Origin: a virus
IMG/VR virus record: IMGVR_UViG_3300033571_031326
Span: 1-33,614 of that record
Reading direction: 5' to 3' (one strand)
DNA: 33,614 bases
Position numbers and translations under genes: made by a program. The notes beneath the pieces were generated by a model. It had not been told where the DNA came from and searched no databases. It saw only the letters and a list, made by a program, of their open reading frames with translations. Each line of letters opens with the position of its first letter. Position 1 is the first letter of the stretch. Shown here piece by piece: positions 24,731-33,180 of the stretch.

Positions 24731-27700
24731 ATGGCAAAAATCAATCGGATAACACGCAGCGGTTCAAGTCTGGTCACTCTGGCCGAGCTTCAGAGTGGCT
24801 CACAACTATTCACCAAGACAGTCATCAACAAGACTCAGATAACACCTGAGCTACGTGACAACAACGTACTGGTAAAACGTGCCGAGCTGGTGCGTCGTGT
24901 CATTGATCGTATTGTCTATTCCGATACAGTCAGCGGTGTGCAGGTGTTTGCCGAATACCTGTTGCCAGTAGACAGTCCATTGCTGCTGTTTATTCGCGGC
25001 AGATTTTTTGATGATGCGGTATCGGTCACCGATGACGATGCCTTCCTGGTGCCTGGCAAGGGCTTCAATGAATTTGTGCAGGCCACCGACGATCGTCTGC
25101 GTCTACTGATCCGTGCCTTCCGAGTATTTGAAGACGCAGCACTGATGCAGAGTCGTACTGCGTTGCGACTAGACAAACCTCTGCCCACAGACCTGGTCAG
25201 TGCCCGAGATCTACCTAGCCTGGAACCAGGCCTCAATATATTTGATTCATTGCTGGCCACCGACGTGTCCAGAATTCTGGTGACATTTGGTCGTCTGTTC
25301 CAGCATGCAGTACAGATCACTGATCTGGAAAGTTTTGACATAGGCAAGGCACTGTTTGATGAGACTTCGGCACAAGAAGATCCTGTGTTTAGTCTGAGCA
25401 AGGTGCTGGCCGATGCCGTGGCAGAAATTGACAATGTTGCACTGCGCGCCGAGCTGTTAAAACAAGACAGCATTGCCTTTGCAGACCGCACCACATTAAG
25501 TAGCTTACTTGGTAAATTTGACGATGTTGTTACTCTGGATCAACTGTTCAAAGCAGTATCCATAACCAAGGCCGATGCCGTAATAATCCAGGATCAGACC
25601 AGCCGAATACCTGGCAAGGGGCTGGCTGATCAGACAGACTTTGCTGATCGTCTAATCCAAGACATTGTTAAGAATCTGGCGGACTTTGTTGTGCCTCAGG
25701 ATCTGGCCGGTGTATTTGACGGCATTACCTATAGCTATGGATTGTCACGTTCCTTTGAAGTTTTTGCCACAGATAATTTTAGATCGGCTACAAATTATTT
25801 CAGAACTCTGGATCCAGACTTTGTTAGTCTGCTGGACATTGCACGGCTAAGTTTGGGCTTCGGCTTACCAAACAACGTCGACGTTGTGATTGCGTCGGAT
25901 CAAAAACAACTATTCATTGGTCAGGGTATACGCGATGTACAGACATTGCAGGATGAACTGATTCGCACCACAGTAACTAGCCGTGTGTTCGAAGACGCCG
26001 AGCTGTCTGAAGATCGTACCGCATTGCGGTTGAATAAATTTGCTGCAGCGGATTCTGTGGAGTTCTTGGATGTAATATTGGCCGTGGTATTTAAACTGGT
26101 CAATCTGGCGGATGCACAGACTATTCAGGACGCAAGTCAGCTAGGCATTGGCCTGACAAAATTCGAAGACCAAATCACCGAGGATCAGACCAGCAAGTTA
26201 CTGAACAAGGTATTGTCCGATGCCAATGATCTGCAGGATTTCTCCAGACTAGCCGTTGTTAAAAATCTGGCCGACACTGCCATTACCGAAGATCTGGCCG
26301 GTGTGTTCGACGGCATTACCTATAACTATGGTTTGAACAAAACCGATGACACGCTGAGCACCGATGTATTTTCCAGACTATTCAATGCACAGCGCGTATT
26401 TGAAGACGATGAAATCATCGACGATGTTTTTTCCAAGATCTTTAATCGTTTCTTTTTAGTAGAAGATGCTCTGGATCAACCCGCAGATTTAATTTCTCTG
26501 CAACCTGGACTGAGTTTTGCTGATCGTGTTGGTTATGTCACAGTCTATATTGATAGTCCGCAGGATCTGCTCTACAACAGAGAGCTGGGAACAAACTTTG
26601 CCGGCTCCCAGTTGTTCTCGGCGACGTCGGTCACATCCAATGTTGCCGTGACCAGCAGTGGTACTGCGGCTAGTCAGTTCGATGGCTTCTATGCTCCTGC
26701 CATACCCAGCGATGGTCTGGGCACAGGCGAACCCGCAGGCGGCAATTATGTACTGTTTTCTGGTCTGGGTTCACGTTGGCTGGCCACTGTGCCGCTGGAT
26801 ACAACCACGGGCGACAACGTCATCTTTAGTTTCATAGCTGGCAATACTTCCAATGGTGGTGATCGACCCGAGGCTGGCGAAAATCTCATACTGGAATACA
26901 GTACTGATCTGGGCACCAGCTTCACCACCACAGCCACAATCTGGGCTGGTGCCACGCTCTGGCCCGACGGTGCCAACTGGCGTACCACCAGCATTACCAT
27001 GCCAGTGGCTTCCAAGACTTCGTCTACTATATGGCGCTGGCGTCAGACTGGCTCGCCCACCGAATTCGGTGACAACTATGCATTGTTTGAAATCTATGTT
27101 GGCAACAGAACTCCACTTACCATTGGTTTCATACCCGATGCCGAATTTTATAGCCTGACCAAAGTACTCCGTGAAACCGTAGAGCAGACCGACTCGGTAC
27201 GTCGAGCACACGCTGCCCGCCGCCGCGAAGCCGATCTCATTGATCTGCGTACTAACTTTGAACGGGTTTCAACGTCGGTAGCATCCAGTATTACTGCGCA
27301 AATAAGCGCCAGACTAAGTGCACCTACGCGCCCTACTATAGTATCTAACACCACGAACTGGTACGACCTGGCTGCACTGACCACCAGCGTGTTTGTTATA
27401 AGTCGAAGTGATAGCAGCTGGGGTGTGCGTTCTACCAACACGGGAACAACCTGGTCACCGATTAATTTTGGTAATAGCGTTTACAAATTTGCCAGCGACG
27501 GCCTGGTGGGCAATACCTCCATAGCTCTTATGAGCGCCACCGTAGGTCCATTTAAGAGTACAGATCAGGGTGCTAGCTGGGCCAGTGCTGCGGCCGCAAT
27601 AAACGTCAATGGTACACAATACTATTTACCTCACTGGGATAACAATCGTCGTATATTCATAGCATTTCATCGTCGAAGCATTCCGCCTTCAGGTAAAGGT

Positions 27701-30700
27701 TCCACACAATATAGCTGGCGCTATGATTACTCCAACAACCAGCTTACCACCTGGAATGCGGGTACTACTCACATTGGTCCCGGCGGTTTGGCGCTCACTG
27801 GCGATTATCCCGCAGGCGTAGCCAGCGGTGCCCTGCCAAGCGGCACAGGCTATACAGTACTGGTCAATCTTGACGGTCAAACCTGGTTTCTTAACAGCTC
27901 AGTGTCTATCGGCACATTTTTTACCAATGTGGGCAATGATTTCCCAGGCTGGCCCGGCGAAATTTCAAGTTCATACCTTGACAACAATTTCCTGACACAT
28001 GGTGCTGGTCAATTTGTTTTTGTCTATCCTGCCAGTGGAGGACCGGTCTGGAGAACAACGAGTCTGAATACCTGGTTTAGTTCTACTCTGACGGGATCGG
28101 CAGTTCCACAGGGTATATTCTGGGACACCAGTCTTTCCAGATTTGTTGTTATTGGTGAACTCAGCGCCGGTGTTCCCATAGTCTGGACCAGTACCGACGC
28201 TGATACCTGGAGTTCCAGCACTTCTACCACAGGCTCTGTGTTTGTTGACAATGCTGTACCCATACGGAGTGCTTTGGTGCCTGGTACTACTACTTCGGGC
28301 ACCAGTACGCTGGTGGGCATTGAATTAAACACTACTGTAAGCAGTGTATTACGCACTACCTTGTTTATAGCGGACACAAGTTTTACCAGCTTTACCACCA
28401 GTGTCAGCAATCGACCTACTCCGCGCGGTGCCGAGCTGCCCAGTGCCACGCGCTATGATGTGGTCAAATCTGCCCGAGCTGGACAGCAATACACCATCAA
28501 CTTCAAAGACACTGACGGCTCAACAGGCACCACGAGCCTGGTGTTTACAACCAGTGTTGCTACTACTTCAGGTCAGGTCACAACGTCAGACACCAACATT
28601 GCTACGCTGACCACCAGCGCCGGTGTATTCACCAACAGTAACATCTGGGCCTCGGGCATAGGTATACGCAACCGCGGGGCCGGCACGGGCTCGGGCGCTA
28701 CCGGTGGGTTTGCCACCTATGCACACTACTTCTTTGACACTGCTACTACACGTACTCTGACCACCAAGAGTTTCAGTACTGGGATTGCCAGTATAGCCTT
28801 CAGGCACATAGCTGGTAACGGCACCAACGGTGGCGAAACTCCTGATCTGAGTGGCGAACAACTGGTATTGCAGTATCTGTCATCGTCGACTGGCACCTGG
28901 GTTACGGCAACCACGGTTAATTTATTAACCACTGACAGCTGGACACTGACCAGCATAGCATTGTTGTTCAGCCCCACCAGAATACGTCTGGTGCAGTTTG
29001 CCTCCAGCGGCGGCACAACCGACAACTATGGTGTAGCCGAAGTTTCATTGTTGACTGTAACTTCAGTTGTTACTGTAACGTCGGTGACAACCAGCACAGT
29101 ATTTACAGGCACAGCCCATCCGCTGGACAGTTCCGTGGCGCTGACCTACACCAGTTCCGATACCGACCGAGTGGGTACTGTGGACACCTGGCGTCGTCTA
29201 ATTTCAGTGAATCGTGTATTTGAAGAGGCAGCACCGCCGTTGGATGCTGAACGGTTTACTCTGATCAAACCCATTAGTTCTGTGAACATTGTTGTAGGCT
29301 TTGGTGCCGACAACTTTGGGCAACGTGTCAGTGGCGACGATCTAGAACGTACTGCATTCAACATCAACAAGTCTGCACGACGCAGTGTGGCTGGAAGTCT
29401 GCTGGTCAAGACCATAGAATCTCTGGTTCCTTCGCAGTTCAGTACATCGGTGCAGACCATTGTAACACCATACTATGTCACTCTGCAGACCGATGGTTAC
29501 ATGAGTTCAGTTACCACGGGCAATAACTGGACTGGATCCACCTTGTTTTTGTCTACCAGTGATCGGTTTGGTACGGTTAGTACAGATGACTTTGGAAACT
29601 ATTTTACTTACCGTACGCCAGGCATCTTTCAGGGTGAATCACGCTACATTGACAGCAATTTACTGGATCTGCGCAATGCCACAGCCATTAGTTTTGATTG
29701 GCGAGTTTCAGGTCATGACGGCTCACCGTCATTTAGTGTTACAATAGGTGACACAACAACAACGATTTTTGATACCAGTAGTTCGCCATACAGTGGTACC
29801 AGTTATACAACCAAGACCATTGTTCTAACGCCGGCACAACGTCAGGCGAGTGTACTGGTTCGATTCCGTCAGAATGCCGATGATGAACTAGGGTCATCGC
29901 CCTTTGCTGCGTTTACCAATTTCCGTGTTCTAAACACTGAATATTCTACATCCTATGAAACCACGGTCACTGTCATAGGCTATACTGGTGTCAGAGATTC
30001 ATCGGTGCTGTTGTCACAGTCTGCACAGGATCGTGATGCTGTTGGTGTCATAGATCTCTGGACCAGCATCACTGACTACAAGCGTAATTTTGAACTGGAA
30101 ACACCGGCGCTGGACCGCATAGCCAAGCTGCTGATTCCTGCAACCTTGACTGATACTGTCAGTGTAGAAGATTCCTACAGTCTAGTCACAGACGGTCTGA
30201 CCTATGACGGCACCAAACTATTCCGAGAAATACAGCCTACTGCAGACTCACGTTTCTTCGATATTACCAAGAGTCTGACTGATCAGCCAATCATATTGGA
30301 TCGCACAGCTAAATTGGTTGGTCTGAATAAAACCGATGATGTCAAGGCTGGCATTGACATAGACCAGGCACGGGGCAATGAGCTGGAACGTCTGGCGTTC
30401 AGCATCACCATGCTGGCTCGTGCCGATGCAGGCAATCCTGCAACACATCCAGTTCAGATTGGCTTTGGTACTGCGGCGCCGGGCCTGCGTGTCAGTGGCG
30501 ACGATCTAGAACGCACCAGTTTTAACTTTACACTGCGTGCCAAGCAGGGCGCCAATGTCACGGTGAGTGGTGTTACCGTGGCGGCCAGCAGCACCAGTGA
30601 TACCCTACGCGTTGGTCAGCAGTTTGGCATCATTAGATTCAGCGGCGATGCCCAGGAGCGTATTAGCCTGAATGTCAACAAGGCCATCAGCAGCATCAAC

Positions 30701-32596
30701 ATCAGAGCAGGCAGCGGGGTAGACCAGGCACGTGGCAATGTGCTGGAACGTCTGGTGTTCAGCATCACCAAGCGCATCGGCGACAGCGTCATACCCGATG
30801 ACTTCCTGCAGACCTTCGACGGACTGACCTATCGCGCCACTCTGCTGGAGCGTGATAGTTTAACAGCAGGCATTGTACCCGCTCTGGGTATTCGTGTCAC
30901 GGGCTCGCCCCTGGAACGTACTGCCTTTGACTTTAGTCTGTTGGCCAAACAGGGCGCCAATGTCACTGTAAGCGGTGTGACCATTGCTGCTAGCAGCACC
31001 AGTGACAACGTACGAGTAGGACAACGATATGGTGTAATTCGTTTCAGTGGCGATGCTCAGGAACGCATCAGATTTGACATCAGCAAACCCATTAGCAGTA
31101 TTACACTACGAGCTGGCATTGACTACGATCAGCGCAGTGCCAACGAAGAGCGCAGCTTCTTTACTGTAGGAAAACGAATTTCTTCTGTGGCTGTGGTCAT
31201 AGGCTTTGGCGGTGGCACTTTTGGGGCTCGTGTTAGCGGCAATGATTTAGAAAGAACTAGCTTTGACTTCAGCCTGAGAGCCAAGCAAGGCGCCAATGTC
31301 ACTGTAAGCGGCGTAACCATAGCAGCCACCAGTACTACTGACATTGTACGCATAGGTCAGCGCTATGGCACAATCAGATTCAGCGGCGATGCTCAGGAAC
31401 GCATCAGTCTAGATTTTCTTAAAACGCCTTTGGTGGAAATTTCATATATTGCGGCAGGTGGCGCATCGGGTGCTGGTGGTGCACGCGGTACCTCATTGGC
31501 TTTACCAGATCCAGGTGCTGGTGGATCTAGTGGTGCCAATGGTACTACCAGCAGTGCTGGCGGTACCTACGGTGGCGGTGGCGGCGGTGCCGATGGCCTC
31601 GGCCGAGGCCTCGGCGATGCCGGTGTTGGTGTAGTACATCTGTATTGGAAAAATGCCAATGGTACAGACTCTTCTATAACATTTACCACATCGGCTGCGG
31701 CCACAACAAATTTTGTCACATCTTGGGTTTCCACTGTAAATGGCATAGTTGTAGCTATCTGTGTCGGTGGCGGTGGAGCGGGGCAGGACAATGGCGGCAG
31801 AGGTGGCGGTGGCGGAGGTTTAGGCTGGGCTGTTGTGCCTGTGGGGCTAGGCAACACCTACACAGTTCAGGTTGGTAGAGCTGGACTATTCTCAGTGCAA
31901 AATTCTGGAGGTGACAGTTATTTTAGCAGCATTACAACTGTAAAAGGCGGTGGTGGCGCCAACGGCATTGCAGGAGGAACTGGCGGCAATTACGTTGGTC
32001 AGGGCGGTGGCAATGGCGGCAACGGTGGTAATCGTACAGCTACCTATTCAGGCGGTGGCGGCGGTGGCGCTGGCGGTTATAGTGGCAACGGTGGTGCCGG
32101 TGGTAATGCAGATACTGGCAATACCGGTGTTCCTAACAATGACAGCACCGCCGGTTCTCCGGGTTCTGGGGGCGGTGCTGGCGGTGGTGGAGGCGGCGCC
32201 TATAGCGGTAGCTTGGGCCGAGGAGCTGGTGGCGGCGGAACAGGCATTGTTCCGCCCATTATAATACTGACCACTCAAAACATAGTAATTTCAGACGATC
32301 AGCGCAGATTCGCTAACTATAAACGTCCTGTTGAACTTAGTCTTTCCACAGAAAGTCGTTTTAACTATCTGCTGACCCAGCCCCGTCGTGAAGATCTGCT
32401 GGCCTCAGACGCTGTTACCATTAGCAACCTGCTGTTCCGAACTCTGGAAGACACACTGATCGACCCGCAGGGCGATCTTGACCCGTTCGGAAATATAAAT
32501 ACTATGGTCAGTAATGGATCTCTACGCATGACAGACTACGTTGACATAGAATATCTTGAGAACGACTATGTTGGCGCATCGCGATCATTTTCTTAA
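24731..32596 (+). CDS. Giant modular tail-fibre-like protein
   Basis: 2621 residues, no enzyme call possible. The N-terminus (LVTLAELQSGSQLFTKTVIN, then KTQITPELRDN) is probably the attachment end. Residues 92-600 hold about 26 copies of an 18-20 residue Asp-rich repeat (D-x-V-x-x-x-D ... GK-x-L). Then come a reelin/jelly-roll-like domain at about 637-795 (FIAGNTSNGGDRPEAGENLI); a beta-propeller-like stretch at about 870-1217 with Asp-boxes at 901-908 (STNTGTTW), 943-950 (STDQGASW) and 1154-1160 (STDADTW); a second jelly-roll at about 1283-1443; a third sandwich at about 1583-1738; three 61-residue repeats between 1920 and 2227; a polyglycine tip-like region at about 2241-2506; and a 115-residue tail with the Asp-repeat look. 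A late-promoter-like site lies in its last 110 bases. It probably binds host surface sugars; that is inference. Confidence 0.8.
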   Translation: MAKINRITRSGSSLVTLAELQSGSQLFTKTVINKTQITPELRDNNVLVKRAELVRRVIDRIVYSDTVSGVQVFAEYLLPVDSPLLLFIRGRFFDDAVSVTDDDAFLVPGKGFNEFVQATDDRLRLLIRAFRVFEDAALMQSRTALRLDKPLPTDLVSARDLPSLEPGLNIFDSLLATDVSRILVTFGRLFQHAVQITDLESFDIGKALFDETSAQEDPVFSLSKVLADAVAEIDNVALRAELLKQDSIAFADRTTLSSLLGKFDDVVTLDQLFKAVSITKADAVIIQDQTSRIPGKGLADQTDFADRLIQDIVKNLADFVVPQDLAGVFDGITYSYGLSRSFEVFATDNFRSATNYFRTLDPDFVSLLDIARLSLGFGLPNNVDVVIASDQKQLFIGQGIRDVQTLQDELIRTTVTSRVFEDAELSEDRTALRLNKFAAADSVEFLDVILAVVFKLVNLADAQTIQDASQLGIGLTKFEDQITEDQTSKLLNKVLSDANDLQDFSRLAVVKNLADTAITEDLAGVFDGITYNYGLNKTDDTLSTDVFSRLFNAQRVFEDDEIIDDVFSKIFNRFFLVEDALDQPADLISLQPGLSFADRVGYVTVYIDSPQDLLYNRELGTNFAGSQLFSATSVTSNVAVTSSGTAASQFDGFYAPAIPSDGLGTGEPAGGNYVLFSGLGSRWLATVPLDTTTGDNVIFSFIAGNTSNGGDRPEAGENLILEYSTDLGTSFTTTATIWAGATLWPDGANWRTTSITMPVASKTSSTIWRWRQTGSPTEFGDNYALFEIYVGNRTPLTIGFIPDAEFYSLTKVLRETVEQTDSVRRAHAARRREADLIDLRTNFERVSTSVASSITAQISARLSAPTRPTIVSNTTNWYDLAALTTSVFVISRSDSSWGVRSTNTGTTWSPINFGNSVYKFASDGLVGNTSIALMSATVGPFKSTDQGASWASAAAAINVNGTQYYLPHWDNNRRIFIAFHRRSIPPSGKGSTQYSWRYDYSNNQLTTWNAGTTHIGPGGLALTGDYPAGVASGALPSGTGYTVLVNLDGQTWFLNSSVSIGTFFTNVGNDFPGWPGEISSSYLDNNFLTHGAGQFVFVYPASGGPVWRTTSLNTWFSSTLTGSAVPQGIFWDTSLSRFVVIGELSAGVPIVWTSTDADTWSSSTSTTGSVFVDNAVPIRSALVPGTTTSGTSTLVGIELNTTVSSVLRTTLFIADTSFTSFTTSVSNRPTPRGAELPSATRYDVVKSARAGQQYTINFKDTDGSTGTTSLVFTTSVATTSGQVTTSDTNIATLTTSAGVFTNSNIWASGIGIRNRGAGTGSGATGGFATYAHYFFDTATTRTLTTKSFSTGIASIAFRHIAGNGTNGGETPDLSGEQLVLQYLSSSTGTWVTATTVNLLTTDSWTLTSIALLFSPTRIRLVQFASSGGTTDNYGVAEVSLLTVTSVVTVTSVTTSTVFTGTAHPLDSSVALTYTSSDTDRVGTVDTWRRLISVNRVFEEAAPPLDAERFTLIKPISSVNIVVGFGADNFGQRVSGDDLERTAFNINKSARRSVAGSLLVKTIESLVPSQFSTSVQTIVTPYYVTLQTDGYMSSVTTGNNWTGSTLFLSTSDRFGTVSTDDFGNYFTYRTPGIFQGESRYIDSNLLDLRNATAISFDWRVSGHDGSPSFSVTIGDTTTTIFDTSSSPYSGTSYTTKTIVLTPAQRQASVLVRFRQNADDELGSSPFAAFTNFRVLNTEYSTSYETTVTVIGYTGVRDSSVLLSQSAQDRDAVGVIDLWTSITDYKRNFELETPALDRIAKLLIPATLTDTVSVEDSYSLVTDGLTYDGTKLFREIQPTADSRFFDITKSLTDQPIILDRTAKLVGLNKTDDVKAGIDIDQARGNELERLAFSITMLARADAGNPATHPVQIGFGTAAPGLRVSGDDLERTSFNFTLRAKQGANVTVSGVTVAASSTSDTLRVGQQFGIIRFSGDAQERISLNVNKAISSINIRAGSGVDQARGNVLERLVFSITKRIGDSVIPDDFLQTFDGLTYRATLLERDSLTAGIVPALGIRVTGSPLERTAFDFSLLAKQGANVTVSGVTIAASSTSDNVRVGQRYGVIRFSGDAQERIRFDISKPISSITLRAGIDYDQRSANEERSFFTVGKRISSVAVVIGFGGGTFGARVSGNDLERTSFDFSLRAKQGANVTVSGVTIAATSTTDIVRIGQRYGTIRFSGDAQERISLDFLKTPLVEISYIAAGGASGAGGARGTSLALPDPGAGGSSGANGTTSSAGGTYGGGGGGADGLGRGLGDAGVGVVHLYWKNANGTDSSITFTTSAAATTNFVTSWVSTVNGIVVAICVGGGGAGQDNGGRGGGGGGLGWAVVPVGLGNTYTVQVGRAGLFSVQNSGGDSYFSSITTVKGGGGANGIAGGTGGNYVGQGGGNGGNGGNRTATYSGGGGGGAGGYSGNGGAGGNADTGNTGVPNNDSTAGSPGSGGGAGGGGGGAYSGSLGRGAGGGGTGIVPPIIILTTQNIVISDDQRRFANYKRPVELSLSTESRFNYLLTQPRREDLLASDAVTISNLLFRTLEDTLIDPQGDLDPFGNINTMVSNGSLRMTDYVDIEYLENDYVGASRSFS
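25004..26537 (+). repeat. About 26 Asp-rich 18-20 residue repeats (protein level)
   Basis: Within the giant fibre protein, residues 92 to about 600 can be laid out as consecutive units such as FDDVVTLDQLFKAVSITK, ADAVIIQDQTSRIPGKGL, ADQTDFADRLIQDIVKNL, FEDQITEDQTSKLLNKVL and SDANDLQDFSRLAVVKNL. Conserved features are an aromatic or Ala plus Asp at the start, a second Asp six residues on, and Lys-x-Leu near the end. Two units share DLAGVFDGITY. DNA identity between units is mostly low, so the array is old. Confidence 0.75.
30488..30670 (+). repeat. 61-residue repeat, copy 1
   Basis: Residues 1920-1980 of the giant fibre protein, from RVSGDDLERT to DAQERISL. By my count 46 of 61 residues match copy 2 and 49 of 61 match copy 3. 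The first 26 bases (30488-30513) are repeated exactly at 29324-29349, where only the start of the unit (RVSGDDLERTAFN) is present. Confidence 0.9.
30893..31075 (+). repeat. 61-residue repeat, copy 2
   Basis: Residues 2055-2115 of the giant fibre protein. The core AKQGANVTVSGVT is identical in all three copies, and so is IRFSGDAQERI near the end. By count, 49 of 61 residues match copy 3. Confidence 0.9.
31229..31411 (+). repeat. 61-residue repeat, copy 3
   Basis: Residues 2167-2227 of the giant fibre protein, from RVSGNDLERT to DAQERISL. It is followed after about 13 residues by the polyglycine region. Confidence 0.9.
31451..32249 (+). repeat. Polyglycine-rich tip-like region (protein level)
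   Basis: Residues about 2241-2506 of the giant fibre protein alternate Gly-rich runs (GGGGGGADGLGRGLG, GGRGGGGGGLGW, GGGNGGNGGN, GSGGGAGGGGGGAYSG) with short beta segments (IVVAICVGGGG; NTYTVQVG; GGDSYFSSI). This V-x-V-G-x-x-G plus polyglycine pattern is that of receptor-binding tips such as gp38-type adhesins of T-even relatives, where glycine runs form a packed polyglycine II layer. Confidence 0.75.
32494..32505 (+). promoter_or_regulatory. T4-type late promoter, exact TATAAATACTAT
   Basis: These 12 bases match the T4 late promoter TATAAATA at every position and also the extended form TATAAATACTAT as I know it. The site lies in the last 110 bases of the giant fibre gene and faces the gene at 32611, giving an expected leader of about 100 bases. 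It is the only exact rightward match I found in the window. Confidence 0.6.
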
Positions 32597-32610
32597 ATAA
32601 GGAGCACTAA

Positions 32611-33162
32611 ATGACTAAATACGAAGATACACAAAAGCTTCGTGGTAGCGTTGACATTAAACTCATCGGTCCCGACGGCGAAATCAAGGACAGTCGCTAC
32701 ATTCCCAACCTAGTAGTACAGTCTGGTAAAACCTATATTGCCACACGCATGGTTGGTCCCAACAGTGTGGCTGGCCTGGCTGCCGACAACCGCAGCACTA
32801 GCACACTGACCAGCTGCATGTCGCACATGGGCATTGGTACCAGCACTACTGCTGCTGCCAACGCTGACACCAGCCTTACAGCCGAAGTTGCCGTGGGTGG
32901 CGATATCTTCGCCTATAGCCGCGCAAGCCTGACCACCAGCAGCTTCTCAACTGGTATTGTTACCTATGTGTCTACATTTGGTGTAAACAATCCACAGCGC
33001 ACCAACACCAGCAACACCACAGCCATTACTGAAGCTGGCATTTTCAACAGCTCCAATACTCAGGCTTCTGGTGGTACCATGCTTTGCCGCACAACCTTCA
33101 ATGCTGTCAACAAAGGTAACGACGATACGCTGCAGATCACCTGGACCATTACAATCTCCTAA
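32611..33162 (+). CDS. Conserved small virion / fibre-associated protein
   Basis: 183 residues. The layout SVDIKLIGPDGEIKDSRYIP, then NLVVQSGKTYIATRM, then SHMGIGTSTTAAA, then TAITEAGIFNSS, then GGTMLCRTTFNAVNKGNDDT and LQITWTITIS is that of a widespread family of small phage structural proteins (NLVVxxGKxxIAxR ... MxIGTG ... EAGIFN ... MLxRTxFxxVxKxxxDTLxITWxI). Members usually lie next to fibre genes; their exact role is not settled. The N-terminus is more hydrophilic and may be an arm. A strong AAGGAG at 32599-32604 lies 6 bases before the ATG, and the best late-promoter match of the window lies about 105 bases upstream, so high late expression is likely. Confidence 0.8.
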   Translation: MTKYEDTQKLRGSVDIKLIGPDGEIKDSRYIPNLVVQSGKTYIATRMVGPNSVAGLAADNRSTSTLTSCMSHMGIGTSTTAAANADTSLTAEVAVGGDIFAYSRASLTTSSFSTGIVTYVSTFGVNNPQRTNTSNTTAITEAGIFNSSNTQASGGTMLCRTTFNAVNKGNDDTLQITWTITIS

Positions 33163-33180
33163 TTATAATGGGGCAGCCAC

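Noticed and set aside
24916-25494. 192-codon open frame on the minus strand
   Set aside because: Shadow of the Asp-rich repeats of the giant fibre gene; Ser/Arg-rich low-complexity translation without domain features.
28915-28930. Inverted repeat GGTTAAT-TT-ATTAACC as terminator or operator
   Set aside because: A two-base loop cannot form a good hairpin, there is no T-run, and it lies in the middle of a coding region.
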